64,000 nt of DNA, taken from the NCBI RefSeq assembly GCF_013085465.1, contig NZ_CP049838.1, positions 6,572,001-6,636,000 on the forward strand, written 5' to 3'. Below, one piece after another: positions 41,139-49,983 of the stretch. The translations under genes were made by a program, and so were the position numbers. Each line of letters starts with the position of its first letter. The first letter of the stretch is position 1. Origin of the DNA: Streptomyces asoensis. Lineage in GTDB: Bacteria; Actinomycetota; Actinomycetes; Streptomycetales; Streptomycetaceae. The notes below the pieces were generated by a model. It ran no database searches. It was not told the origin of the DNA and was given only the letters and a program-made list of their open reading frames with translations.

Positions 41139-42149
41139 TCAGTCGCCCTCGGTGCGCTCCCGGGTGGCCAGCAGCCGGCGCAGCGAGTACAGCCGCGCCG
41201 GATCGGCATGACCCTCGGCCACCCACGCGTCCAGCGCGCAGTCCTTCTCGTCGTGGCTGCACGCGCGCGGGCAGCCCTCCGTGCCCGGCACCAGGTCGGG
41301 GAAGGCGAGGATCACCCGGGACGGGTCGACGTGGTGCAGGCCGAAGGACCGTACGCCCGGGGTGTCGATCACCCAGTCGTCCGTGCCCGCCAGGGGCAGG
41401 GCCAGCGCCGAGGTCGTGGTGTGGCGGCCGCGGCCGGTCACCGCGTTCACATGGCCGGTCACCCGCCGCCGCTCCTCCGGGACCAGCGCGTTGACCAGGG
41501 TCGTCTTCCCGACGCCCGAATGACCGACGAACGCTGTGATCCGCCCGGTCAGATGCTCGCGCACCCGGTCCGCCGCATCGCCGTTCTCCAGCTCGTCGCG
41601 GCTGGTGACGACGTACGGGATGTCGAGATGGCCGTACAGCTCCAGCAGCTTGTCCGGCGAGGCCAGGTCCGACTTCGTCATGACGATGAGGGGCGTGAGG
41701 CCGGCGTCGAAGGCCGCCACCAGGCAGCGGTCGATCAGACGCGGGCGGGGCTCGGGGTCGGCGAGGGCGGTGACCACGGCGAGCTGGTCGGCGTTGGCCA
41801 CGACGACGCGCTCGTAGGGGTCGTCGTCGTCCGCGGTGCGGCGCAGTGCCGAGGTGCGCTTCTCGATGCGGACGATCCGGGCGAGGGTGTCCTTCTTGCC
41901 GGACAGGTCACCGACGATCGCGACCCGGTCGCCGACGATCGCGGCCTTGCGGCCCAGTTCGCGGGCCTTCATCGCCATCACGATCCGGTCGCCGACCAGA
42001 CAGGTCAGCCGGCCCCGGTCGACGGTGAGGACCATGCCCTCGACGGAGTCCTCGTGCTTGGGGCGGATGTGCGTACGCGGTCGGTTGCCCTTGCGGTTCG
42101 GGCGGCTGCGGATGTCGTCCTGGTCGGTGTGCTTGTCGTAGCGGCGCAT
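41139..42149 (-). CDS. rsgA: Ribosome small subunit-dependent GTPase A
   Basis: A 336-aa circularly permuted GTPase: an N-terminal OB fold, then the G4 motif TKSD, G1 GHSGVGKTTLVNAL, and G3 DTPGVRSFG, the order unique to RsgA/YjeQ. The C-terminal zinc motif is GCPRACSHDEKDCAL. It assists 30S subunit maturation. The ATG at 42149 (MRRYDKH) is 11 bases after the aroA stop, so aroA-rsgA is a likely operon. Confidence 0.93.
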   Translation of the reverse strand: MRRYDKHTDQDDIRSRPNRKGNRPRTHIRPKHEDSVEGMVLTVDRGRLTCLVGDRIVMAMKARELGRKAAIVGDRVAIVGDLSGKKDTLARIVRIEKRTSALRRTADDDDPYERVVVANADQLAVVTALADPEPRPRLIDRCLVAAFDAGLTPLIVMTKSDLASPDKLLELYGHLDIPYVVTSRDELENGDAADRVREHLTGRITAFVGHSGVGKTTLVNALVPEERRRVTGHVNAVTGRGRHTTTSALALPLAGTDDWVIDTPGVRSFGLHHVDPSRVILAFPDLVPGTEGCPRACSHDEKDCALDAWVAEGHADPARLYSLRRLLATRERTEGD

Positions 42150-42160
42150 GGCGAAAGTCC

Positions 42161-43501
42161 CTATACCCCGAGCATCCCGGTCCACAGTTCCGGGAAGTCC
42201 GGCAGCGTCTTCGCCGTCGTCGCCACGTTCTCGATCTGCACGCCCTCCACCGCCAGGCCGATGATCGCGCCGGCCGTCGCCATGCGGTGGTCGTCGTAGG
42301 TGTGGAAGATCCCGCCGTGCAGCCGGCGCGGGCGGATGTGCAGACCGTCGGCGGTCTCCGTCACATCGCCGCCGAGCTCGTTGATCTCCTTCGTCAGCGC
42401 GGCCAGCCGGTCCGTCTCGTGCAGACGCAGGTGGGACACGCCCCGCAGGGTGGACGGGGAGTCCGCGAGGGCGGCGACCGCCGCGATGCCCGGGGTCAGC
42501 TCGCCGACATCGCCCAGGTCGACGTCGATGCCGTGGATCGAGCCCGAGCCGGTGAAGACCAGGCCGTAGTCGGCCAGTTCGCAGGAGCCGCCCATCTCGG
42601 TGAAGATCTCGCGCAGCCGGTCACCCGGCTGGGTGGTGCGGGCCGGCCAGTCCGGGATCAGCACCCGGCCGCCCGTCACCAGCGCCGCCGCCAGGAACGG
42701 CTGGGCGTTGGACAGATCCGGCTCGATCGTCAGGTCCCGGCCCAGCAGGGCGCCCGGGGTGACCCGCCAGACGTTCGGCTCGCCGCCCGACTCCGGGGTG
42801 TCCACCTGCGCGCCGACCGCGCGCAGCATGTCGACCGTCATCCGGATGTGCGGCATCGAGGGCAGCGTGGAGCCGGTGTGGCGGACTTCCACGCCCTGGT
42901 TGAAGCGGGGGGCCGAGAGGAGCAGGGCCGACACGAACTGGGACGAGGACGAGGCGTCGATCTCCACCGTCCCGCCGTCCAGCGCGCCCCCGCCGTGCAC
43001 GGTCAGCGGCAGCGCGCCGCGGCCGTCGTCGTCGATCCGGGCGCCGAGGACCCGCAGCGCGTCGACGACGCCGTTCAGGGGACGCTCGTACGAACGCGGG
43101 TCGCCGTCGAAGCGGACGGGGCCGTCGGCGAGGGCGGCGACCGGCGGCAGGAAGCGCATCACCGTGCCCGCGTTGCCGACGTCGACCGTGGCCGGCCCGC
43201 GCAGCCCCGCGGGGAGGATCCGCCAGGCCTCGCCGGTGCCGTCGGGGCTGCCCGCGCCGGAGGAGCTGGACGACACGGTCTCCTCGATGCCGACGCCCAT
43301 CTCGCGCAGGGCGCCCGCCATCAGCAGGGTGTCGCGGGAGCGGAGGGGGCGGCGCAGCCAGCCGGGCTCGGAGGCGAGGGAGGCGAGGACGAGGGCACGG
43401 TTGGTGACGGACTTCGACCCCGGCACGTGGACCGTCGCGGCGACGGCCTCGCTCGCGTGCGGGGCGGGCCAGAGGACGGTGTGTGCGGGGTTCGGAGCCA
43501 T
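42161..43501 (-). CDS. aroA: 3-Phosphoshikimate 1-carboxyvinyltransferase (EPSP synthase)
   Basis: A 446-aa enzyme that joins shikimate-3-phosphate and PEP in aromatic amino-acid synthesis. Signatures: [18 protein letters not shown] (PEP and S3P binding), [49 protein letters not shown], and HETDRLAAL near the C-terminus. In the NAGT motif glyphosate contacts are preserved as NAGTVMR. The ATG at 43501 matches the homologous [14 protein letters not shown] start; the frame opens earlier at 43594. It is followed closely by rsgA. Confidence 0.95.
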   Translation of the reverse strand: MAPNPAHTVLWPAPHASEAVAATVHVPGSKSVTNRALVLASLASEPGWLRRPLRSRDTLLMAGALREMGVGIEETVSSSSSGAGSPDGTGEAWRILPAGLRGPATVDVGNAGTVMRFLPPVAALADGPVRFDGDPRSYERPLNGVVDALRVLGARIDDDGRGALPLTVHGGGALDGGTVEIDASSSSQFVSALLLSAPRFNQGVEVRHTGSTLPSMPHIRMTVDMLRAVGAQVDTPESGGEPNVWRVTPGALLGRDLTIEPDLSNAQPFLAAALVTGGRVLIPDWPARTTQPGDRLREIFTEMGGSCELADYGLVFTGSGSIHGIDVDLGDVGELTPGIAAVAALADSPSTLRGVSHLRLHETDRLAALTKEINELGGDVTETADGLHIRPRRLHGGIFHTYDDHRMATAGAIIGLAVEGVQIENVATTAKTLPDFPELWTGMLGV

Positions 43502-43622
43502 GGGCCCCACTTTAGTGGTCGGCCGTCCTTCGGGTGCGGCGCCGTCGGGGCCGGCCGCGCCCCGCGGCGGAGCCGCGGATGTCACATCCCGCACCCCTGT
43601 GACGCGCCGTTCCGGGGCTGCC

Positions 43623-44345
43623 TCACAGCCCCAGCAGCCACCTGCCCCCGCCCAGCAGGGCGCACAGGCTCACCGCGTGGAACAGGAACAGCCACAGGCC
43701 CGCCGGTACGTGGGTCAGACGGGACAGCTGGTCCGCGTCCGAGTCGCCGGCGCCTCCGCGTGAGCGCTTCGTCTGGAGCTCGAAGGCGGGCCGTACGCCG
43801 CCCAGCAGCAGGAACCACACCACCGCGTACGCGAAGGCCGCCTGCACCTGCGGTCCCGCCAGCCAGGACACCAGCAGGAAGGTGCCGCCGGTGAGGACCA
43901 CCGTGAGCGCGCCGTACGCGTTGCGGATCATCACCAGCATCACGACCAGCAGGGCCGTGGCCACCCACAGCAGCAGGGTGATGCGGCCGGCGCCGAGGAG
44001 GGCGGCGCCGCCCAGGCCGAGCAGCGGGGGAGCGGTGTAGCCGGCCGCCGCGGTGAGGATCATGCCGAGGCCGTGCGGCTTGCCCCGGCTGAGGGTCAGG
44101 CCACTGGTGTCGGAGTGCAACCGGATCCCGGTCAGTTGGCGGCCGGTCAGCAGCGCGACCAGGCCGTGACCACCCTCGTGGGCGATGGTGATCGCGTTGC
44201 GCGATATCCGCCACAGGGTGTGCGGCACGACGACCGCGAGGGCGGCGACGGCGGTGGCCACCACCACCCAGAGGTCGGGGTCGGGCTGGGTGCCGACGAG
44301 GCGGTCCCACAGGTCGGGCAGCGCGAGGGCGGCGGTGCTCTCCAT
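43623..44345 (-). CDS. M50-family intramembrane metallopeptidase-like protein
   Basis: A 240-aa membrane protein with about five to six helices. The zinc motif HEGGH ([15 protein letters not shown]) lies in the second predicted helix, as in M50B-like peptidases. The usual third ligand motif (NPDG or similar) is not evident; the C-terminal half is loosely conserved. Streptomyces genomes carry this as an M50 family metallopeptidase of unknown substrate. The ATG at 44345 is preceded by GGGAG at 11 bases. It is divergent from the SRAP gene (50-base gap). Confidence 0.82.
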   Translation of the reverse strand: MESTAALALPDLWDRLVGTQPDPDLWVVVATAVAALAVVVPHTLWRISRNAITIAHEGGHGLVALLTGRQLTGIRLHSDTSGLTLSRGKPHGLGMILTAAAGYTAPPLLGLGGAALLGAGRITLLLWVATALLVVMLVMIRNAYGALTVVLTGGTFLLVSWLAGPQVQAAFAYAVVWFLLLGGVRPAFELQTKRSRGGAGDSDADQLSRLTHVPAGLWLFLFHAVSLCALLGGGRWLLGL

Positions 44346-44395
44346 GTTGTGTGGTGGCTCCCTTTCGGCTCACGGAGTCTGGCAGTGTGGCACGT

Positions 44396-45211
44396 ATGTG
44401 CGGACGGTATGCAGCGAGTCGCAGGCCCGAGGATCTCGCAGGAATCTTTGAAGTCGAGAAGTGGGAGCCCGAGGAGGTCCTGGAGCCCGACTACAACGTG
44501 GCGCCGACCAAGGAGGTCTACGCCGTCCTCGACCGTCCGTTGAAAGACGCCGACGACAAGCGCCCGGTTCGGCAGCTGCGGAAGCTGAAGTGGGGACTGG
44601 TCCCCTCCTGGGCGAAGACCCCCGAGGGCGGCGCGCGGATGATCAACGCGCGCGCCGAGACCGTCCACGAGAAGCCCTCCTACCGCCGCGCCTTCGCCAC
44701 CCGGCGCTGCGTCCTGCCCGCCGACGGCTACTACGAGTGGGTCACCGGCGTCCAGGAGCGGGACCTGGAGGTCGAGGGGAAGAAGAAGCGGCCGCGCAAG
44801 CAGCCCTACTTCGTGCTCCCGGCAGACGGCACGGTCTTCGCGATGGCCGGGCTGTACGAGTTCTGGCGGGACGGGACCCTGCCCGACGACCATCCGCAGG
44901 CCTGGTGGGTGACGTGCTCGGTGATCACGACCGAGGCGGAGACCTCCCCGCTCGCCGTGGCCCCCGCGGACGGCCCGCACGCCCTCGCCGACATCCACCC
45001 CCGGATGCCGCTGATGCTCACCCCGGACCGCTGGGACGCCTGGCTCGACCCGGCGCGGACGGACGTCGACGACCTCCGTTCCCTCCTCGAACCCCCGCCG
45101 GCCGGACTGATGCGCGCCTACCCGGTGTCCACGGCCGTCAGCAACGTCCGCAACAACGGCCCGGAGCTGCTGAAGGAGCTGGAGGGGCCCGAGGAGGGCA
45201 CACTCTTCTGA
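44396..45211 (+). CDS. SOS response-associated (SRAP/YedK/HMCES) protein
   Basis: A 271-aa SRAP-domain protein starting MCGRY, where the processed Cys2 is the catalytic residue. Other active-site segments are DYNVAPTKEV, MINARAETVHEKP, GYYEWV and DIHPRMPLML (His). SRAP proteins form a thiazolidine crosslink with abasic sites in single-stranded DNA and so protect replication forks. No LexA box was recognised upstream in the 50-base gap. The next gene starts two bases after its stop, so a small operon is likely. Confidence 0.93.
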   Translation: MCGRYAASRRPEDLAGIFEVEKWEPEEVLEPDYNVAPTKEVYAVLDRPLKDADDKRPVRQLRKLKWGLVPSWAKTPEGGARMINARAETVHEKPSYRRAFATRRCVLPADGYYEWVTGVQERDLEVEGKKKRPRKQPYFVLPADGTVFAMAGLYEFWRDGTLPDDHPQAWWVTCSVITTEAETSPLAVAPADGPHALADIHPRMPLMLTPDRWDAWLDPARTDVDDLRSLLEPPPAGLMRAYPVSTAVSNVRNNGPELLKELEGPEEGTLF

Positions 45212-45212
45212 C

Positions 45213-45860
45213 GTGAGCAGCGAAACAGTCGTGAGCACCGAAACGGTGGAGACCGAGGCGGGTACCGCCCGCATCACCTGGCACCACGCCGAGAAGCCGC
45301 GGCTCGTCCTCGCCGTCAGCCATGGCGCCGGGGGCGGTGTCGAGGCCCGTGACCTCCAGGCCCTCGCCGCCGTGCTGCCCGGACGCGGGGTGAGCGTCGC
45401 GCTGGTCGAGCAGCCCTGGCGGGTGGCCGGCAAGAAGGTCGCGCCCGCGCCGAAGACCCTCGACGTCGGCTGGCGCGGGATCTGGCCGGCCGTCGTCGCG
45501 CCCGGGCTGCCGGTGATCTCGGGCGGGCGGTCGGCCGGCGCGCGGGTGGCCTGCCGTACGGCCACCGAGCTCGGGGCGCACGCCGTGCTCGCGCTCAGCT
45601 TCCCGCTCCATCCGCCGGGCAGACCGGAGAAGTCGCGCGCCGACGAGCTGCTCGGGGCGGGGGTGCCGACCCTCGTCGTCCAGGGCGGCAACGACCCCTT
45701 CGGCAGGCCGGACGAGTTCCCCGCGGGCGGGTACGCCCTCGTGGAGGTGGCGTACGGCGATCACGGGTTCGCCGTGCCCAAGCGGGCCGGGGTCACCCAG
45801 GAGGAGACGCTGGAGGTCGTCACCGCCGAAGTCGTCGGGTGGGTCGCGTCACTCGGGTGA
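45213..45860 (+). CDS. Alpha/beta family hydrolase (dienelactone hydrolase-like)
   Basis: A 215-aa hydrolase of the alpha/beta KANL3/Tex30-like type. It has the oxyanion segment VSHGAGGGVEARDL, the nucleophile elbow SGGRSAGARVA (GxSxG as GRSAG), an acid in VQGGNDPFG, and the final histidine in AYGDHGF. The GTG at 45213 is one base after the SRAP stop. The substrate is unknown. The sigR promoter region begins 11 bases after its stop. Confidence 0.85.
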   Translation: MSSETVVSTETVETEAGTARITWHHAEKPRLVLAVSHGAGGGVEARDLQALAAVLPGRGVSVALVEQPWRVAGKKVAPAPKTLDVGWRGIWPAVVAPGLPVISGGRSAGARVACRTATELGAHAVLALSFPLHPPGRPEKSRADELLGAGVPTLVVQGGNDPFGRPDEFPAGGYALVEVAYGDHGFAVPKRAGVTQEETLEVVTAEVVGWVASLG

Positions 45861-45871
45861 GGTGACGGGTG

Positions 45872-45898
45872 GGGAATGTGGAGGGGCCGTGCGCTGTT
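45872..45898 (+). promoter_or_regulatory. SigR-dependent autoregulatory promoter (sigRp2 type)
   Basis: GGGAAT at 45872-45877, exactly 18 bases, then GTT at 45896-45898, a perfect match to the SigR consensus. It lies about 60 bases upstream of the ATG for the long SigR isoform and about 225 bases upstream of the GTG for the short form. Confidence 0.88.
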
Positions 45899-46123
45899 GA
45901 GGCGGACAGAAGTGCTGAACAACCGGCACCGACGTCAGTGGGAGAGGAAGTCCGCCGCATGGGTTCGACCATCTGCCCGAGCCGCAGCAGCCGCACCGAT
46001 CTGGACTGGACGGTGCTGCACGCGGCGAGGACCGCTCCTATTGGAGCGGCGGCAGGCGCGGGTAGTCGTCTATCCTCCGATTCGAGTGGGATCGGTTTCG
46101 TTCCCACCCGCGATCTTGAGGAG

Positions 46124-46819
46124 GTGGGTCCGGTCACCGGTACCGACGCAGGGACCGACAACGGCCAGGCGGAGCTGCCCGAGGGCCAGGGCGTGAGCGG
46201 GGAGACGGGCACGGAATCCACCGCCGAGCGCAGCGCGCGCTTCGAGCGGGACGCGCTCGAGTTCCTCGACCAGATGTACTCGGCCGCCCTGCGCATGACG
46301 CGCAATCCGGCGGACGCCGAGGACCTGGTGCAGGAGACGTACGCCAAGGCGTACGCGTCCTTCCACCAGTTCCGTGAGGGCACCAACCTCAAGGCCTGGC
46401 TGTACCGGATCCTCACCAACACCTTCATCAACTCGTACCGCAAGAAGCAGCGCGAACCCCAGCGCAGCGCGGCCGAGGAGATCGAGGACTGGCAGCTGGC
46501 GCGCGCCGAGTCGCACATGTCCACCGGTCTGCGCTCCGCCGAGTCGCAGGCGCTGGACCACCTGCCCGACTCGGACGTGAAGTCGGCGCTCCAGGCCATC
46601 CCCGAGGAGTTCCGGATCGCCGTGTATCTCGCGGACGTGGAGGGCTTTGCGTACAAGGAGATCGCGGACATCATGGGGACACCCATCGGTACGGTGATGT
46701 CCCGGCTGCACCGGGGCCGCCGTCAACTGCGCGGCATGCTCGAGGACTACGCCCGTGAGCGCGGGCTGGTCCCGGCCGGTGCCGGAGAGTCGAACGAAGC
46801 GAAAGGTTCGGGCTCATGA
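46124..46819 (+). CDS. sigR: Thiol-stress ECF sigma factor SigR, with alternative long start at 45959
   Basis: The short form, starting at GTG 46124 ([10 protein letters not shown]), is 231 aa, with sigma-2 ([31 protein letters not shown]) and sigma-4 ([39 protein letters not shown]) regions. In frame and exactly 55 codons upstream is ATG 45959 ([11 protein letters not shown]), reproducing the known S. coelicolor arrangement in which a SigR-dependent transcript encodes a longer, unstable isoform. A TATCCT at 46071-46076 may be the -10 of the internal constitutive promoter. The sigR stop overlaps the rsrA start (ATGA). SigR controls thioredoxin, mycothiol and protease genes under disulfide stress. 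Confidence 0.95.
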
Positions 46820-47121
46820 GCTGCGGAGATCCGCACGAGACGGACTGCGGTGAGGTCCTCGACCACCTGTACGAGTACCTCGACAGCGAGATGCCTCCGC
46901 TGGACCGGGACAAGTTCCAGCACCACTTCGAGGAGTGCTCCCCCTGCCTGGAGAAGTACGGGCTGGAGGAGGCCGTGAAGAAGCTGGTCAAGCGGTGCTG
47001 CGGGCGGGACGACGTGCCGACCGACCTGCGCGCCAAGGTCATGGGCCGGATCGACCTGATCCGCTCCGGCCAGGCCGTCCCCGAGCACGACGTGACGGCG
47101 ACGACGTCCCAGGAGACCTGA
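46816..47121 (+). CDS. rsrA: Zinc-containing redox-sensitive anti-sigma factor RsrA
   Basis: A 101-aa ZAS-family anti-sigma factor. The zinc/redox motif HxxxCxxC is at H37, C41 and C44, with C11 upstream completing the known redox site; C3, C61 and C62 are extra cysteines. Reduced zinc-bound RsrA holds SigR; disulfide formation releases it. Its ATG overlaps the sigR stop, ensuring stoichiometric production. Downstream (47118-47180) lies a run of short direct repeats, not a clear terminator. Confidence 0.95.
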
Positions 47122-47180
47122 GCCGCTTCCAGGAAGCCCGCTTCCAGGAGCCCGTTCCAGGGAAGCCGCTTCCGGAAAGC
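47118..47180 (+). repeat. Short direct repeats after rsrA
   Basis: Four imperfect copies of an AGCC(C)GCTTCCAGGA-like unit (near 47121, 47138, 47150 and 47163) lie directly after the rsrA stop. The unit is about 14-17 bases. No ORF of normal codon use crosses it in the rsrA frame. Confidence 0.6.
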
Positions 47181-47285
47181 GCTGCCGTCACTCGAATGTG
47201 CTAATCCGCGGGTGATACGCCCGCGGACCCGCCCCCGGCCGTCCTAGGCTCCTGAGCCCGGACAGGTACGGCTGGGGGAGGCGTC

Positions 47286-48593
47286 ATGGAGGGGATTCCG
47301 CCGCGGGCGCGCGGATACGCCGCCTGTGTCGCCCTCGGCGCCCTGCTCTGCACGCTCCCCCCGCTGCCCGGCGCGCGTACCCCCTGGTGGGCCGTCGCCC
47401 TGCTGGCCGCCCTGTACGCCGGTGGCGAGCGGATCGCCCGGCGCAGGTTCGGCGGCACCCTGCACCCCGTGCTGCTGGCCGGGGCGTTCCTGCTAGCGCC
47501 GGCCGCGGCCGCTCTCGTCCCGCTGCCCGGGGCGCTGTTCTCGCACGTCGAGCGGCGCCCCTTTCTGCTGCGCCGGGTCTGGCGGGCCGCGCACGCGTCG
47601 CTCGCCGTGTGGGCGGCCGCCCAGGTGCACGCCGTGCTCGGCGGGCGGGAAGCCGTGGCCGGCTCCGACCTGCCGTACGCGCTGGTGCCGGCGGGTGCGG
47701 CCGTGCTGGTGTTCTGCGCCGCGCTCGCCCTGCTGGACGGCGGGATGCTGGCGCTCGCCGAGGGGCTGCCGCTGCGGCGGGCCTGCCGGGGGCTGTTCCT
47801 GCGCTCCCTGGCGCCGCTGGCGGTGCACGGGCTCGGCGGACTGATGATGGCCGTGCTGTGGCTCAGCCCGTACGGGCCGGTGGCCGCCTTGCTCGTGCTG
47901 TTCCCGATGGCCGTGTCGTGGTGGGTGTTCGCGCAGTACCACCGGGAACGCGCCGCCCACCAGGCGACCATCCGCGCCCTGGTGCAGGCCGTCGACATCA
48001 AGGACGGCTACACGCGTGGGCACAGCGAGCGCGTCGGCCAGGCCTCGGTGCTGATCGGGCGCGAACTGGGGATGGACGAGGGCCGGATCGACATGCTCCG
48101 CTTCGCCGGGATCCTGCACGACGTCGGCAAACTCGGCGTCCCCACCCGGCTGTTGCGCAAGGACGGGCCGCTGACACCGCAGGAGCGGCGCGTGATCGAG
48201 CTGCACCCCGAATACGGGCACGAGATCACCCGCGGCATCTCCTTCCTCGGCGAGGCCCGCTCGGCGATCCTCCACCACCACGAACGCATCGACGGCAAGG
48301 GCTACCCGTACGGGCTGGTGGGCAGCCAGATCCCGGAGCCGGCCCGGGTGGTCGCCGTCGCGGACGCCTTCGACGCCATGACGTCCACCAGGTCCTACAG
48401 CAGGGCCCGGCCGGTGCACGTCGCCCTGGAGGAACTGCGGCGGTGCGCGGGCGCCCAGTTCGACCCCCGGATGGTCGCGGCGCTGACGCACGTCATCGCC
48501 CGGGACGGCTGGCATCCGGTCGTGACCGCCGAGGAGGACCGGCCGGCCCTGCCCGCGCAGGCCTCCGACGACCGGTCCGAGGCGCGCCGATGA
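47286..48593 (+). CDS. Membrane protein with C-terminal HD-GYP phosphodiesterase domain
   Basis: A 435-aa protein. The N-terminal half (residues about 10-225) has roughly six membrane helices and forms a sensor-like module. The C-terminal half is an HD-GYP domain: HSERV near residue 245, RFAGILHDVGKLGVP near 278, and HHHERIDGKGYPYGL near 331, so both HD and GYP elements are intact. HD-GYP proteins hydrolyse cyclic dinucleotides such as c-di-GMP. The ATG follows GGGGGAGG. The next gene overlaps its stop as ATGA and encodes a similar but degenerate partner. Confidence 0.88.
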   Translation: MEGIPPRARGYAACVALGALLCTLPPLPGARTPWWAVALLAALYAGGERIARRRFGGTLHPVLLAGAFLLAPAAAALVPLPGALFSHVERRPFLLRRVWRAAHASLAVWAAAQVHAVLGGREAVAGSDLPYALVPAGAAVLVFCAALALLDGGMLALAEGLPLRRACRGLFLRSLAPLAVHGLGGLMMAVLWLSPYGPVAALLVLFPMAVSWWVFAQYHRERAAHQATIRALVQAVDIKDGYTRGHSERVGQASVLIGRELGMDEGRIDMLRFAGILHDVGKLGVPTRLLRKDGPLTPQERRVIELHPEYGHEITRGISFLGEARSAILHHHERIDGKGYPYGLVGSQIPEPARVVAVADAFDAMTSTRSYSRARPVHVALEELRRCAGAQFDPRMVAALTHVIARDGWHPVVTAEEDRPALPAQASDDRSEARR

Positions 48594-49858
48594 CCGTCCG
48601 CCGCTCGCACGTCGCCCTCCACTCCGCCGCCGCGCTCCTCGTCGCCGTCTCCCTCCTCGTCACGTTCATGACGGGCGTCGAGGACCGCCCCGTCGCGCTC
48701 GCCTTCGGGATCCTCGTCGCCGTCGGGGAGCTGACCCGGCCCCAGAGCGGACCCCGGCTGCGGGAGGCCGCGCCGCTCGGTGTCGCCGGGTCGCTGTCGT
48801 ACGCGCTGGTCGGAGGGCACGCCGGGCACCCCACGCACCACGGGGTCACCCAGGTCGTGGCGGTCGTGGTGGCCGCCTCCCTGCTCGGCAGCGTGCCGCA
48901 GCTGGCCCGTGGACAGGCCGTCCTCGACCACCTGGTCCGGCGGGTACTGGCCGTCGGGTTCGCCGCCGTCTGCTTCCAGCCCCTCCACAACCGCGGGGTG
49001 TTCGACGGCTGGAGCGGGCCCGCCTACGCGCTGCTGCTGCTCGCGCTGCTCGTCCTGACCGTCCTGTGCGACGCCGTGGTCGCCGCCGCGCTCGCCCACT
49101 CCCGTACCGGCTGGCCGTTCACCCCACTGCTGCGGGACGAGTTGCGGGCGGTGCCAGGGATCGGCTCGGCGGTCTGCGCGACGGGGGCGGTGATGGCGCT
49201 CGCGGTGGCCGTCGTCGGGCTGTGGGCGCTGCCGGTGTTCTCGGTGCCGCTGCTGCTCACCCAGCTGTCCCTGCGCCGGTACGCGGCGGTGCGGGCCACC
49301 TACCGGCAGACCATCGCCTCGCTGGCCCGCGCCACCGAGATCGCCGGGTACACCCCGGCCGGGCACGCCCGCCGGGTCGCCGCCCTCAGCCAGGCAGTGG
49401 GCCGGGACCTGGGGCTGCCGGAGCCCGAGCTGACCGTCCTGGAGTACGCGGCCCTCATGCACGACATCGGCCAGCTCAGCCTCGTCGACCCGGTCCCGGC
49501 CGGTGCGACTGCCGGGCTGCCGGCGGCCCAGCAGCGGCGGATCGCGCTGCTCGGCGGGGCCGTCGTCCGCCAGACCGGGGCGGGCGCCCAGGTCGCGGCG
49601 GTCGTCGAGCGGCAGGCCGACCCCTACCTTGAGCAGCCGGTGGCCGCGCGCATAGTCCGGGTGGTGAACGCATACGAGGAGAAGGTGCTGGGCAGCGGTC
49701 CCGGTGGGCCCTTCACCGCCCTGGAGGAGCTGCGCCTCGGCACCGGCGGGGAGTACGCGCCCGAGGTGGTGGAGGCCCTGGCCAGGGTGCTTTGGAATAT
49801 AGGGGTGGCGCGCCGCGCCTCGGGCAGGGTGGTGGCGGGCGACGGGTGGGCTGTCTGA
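48590..49858 (+). CDS. Membrane protein with degenerate HD domain
   Basis: A 422-aa protein with about six N-terminal membrane helices (residues about 8-230) and a C-terminal HD fold: HARRVAALSQAVGRDLGLP, then EYAALMHDIGQLSL near residue 285. The HD pair remains, but the HHER..G.GYP segment is missing; in its place is VVERQADPYLEQPV. It is therefore probably a regulatory, non-catalytic partner, or has altered metal binding. Start ATG 48590 overlaps the upstream stop, giving coupled 1:1 synthesis with the active HD-GYP protein. Confidence 0.82.
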   Translation: MTVRRSHVALHSAAALLVAVSLLVTFMTGVEDRPVALAFGILVAVGELTRPQSGPRLREAAPLGVAGSLSYALVGGHAGHPTHHGVTQVVAVVVAASLLGSVPQLARGQAVLDHLVRRVLAVGFAAVCFQPLHNRGVFDGWSGPAYALLLLALLVLTVLCDAVVAAALAHSRTGWPFTPLLRDELRAVPGIGSAVCATGAVMALAVAVVGLWALPVFSVPLLLTQLSLRRYAAVRATYRQTIASLARATEIAGYTPAGHARRVAALSQAVGRDLGLPEPELTVLEYAALMHDIGQLSLVDPVPAGATAGLPAAQQRRIALLGGAVVRQTGAGAQVAAVVERQADPYLEQPVAARIVRVVNAYEEKVLGSGPGGPFTALEELRLGTGGEYAPEVVEALARVLWNIGVARRASGRVVAGDGWAV

Positions 49859-49983
49859 CCTCGCCCGTGGGTGGGTAACCCATGGGTAATGAGCGGCCCT
49901 CCGGCCACACGTGGTTGGATGCGAGGGAGAGAGTGTCCGGGGGCACTGGCCAGCCCACAGAACGGAACTGGCAGGCGGGAATC

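Noticed and set aside
44346..44395. LexA/SOS box upstream of the SRAP gene
   Set aside because: No GAAC...GTTC-type element was found in the 50-base divergent gap or upstream of adnA and uvrD2.
45869..46123. SigR beginning at the first codon of the open frame (45869)
   Set aside because: That start lies inside the SigR promoter itself; the homologous starts are 45959 (long) and 46124 (short).
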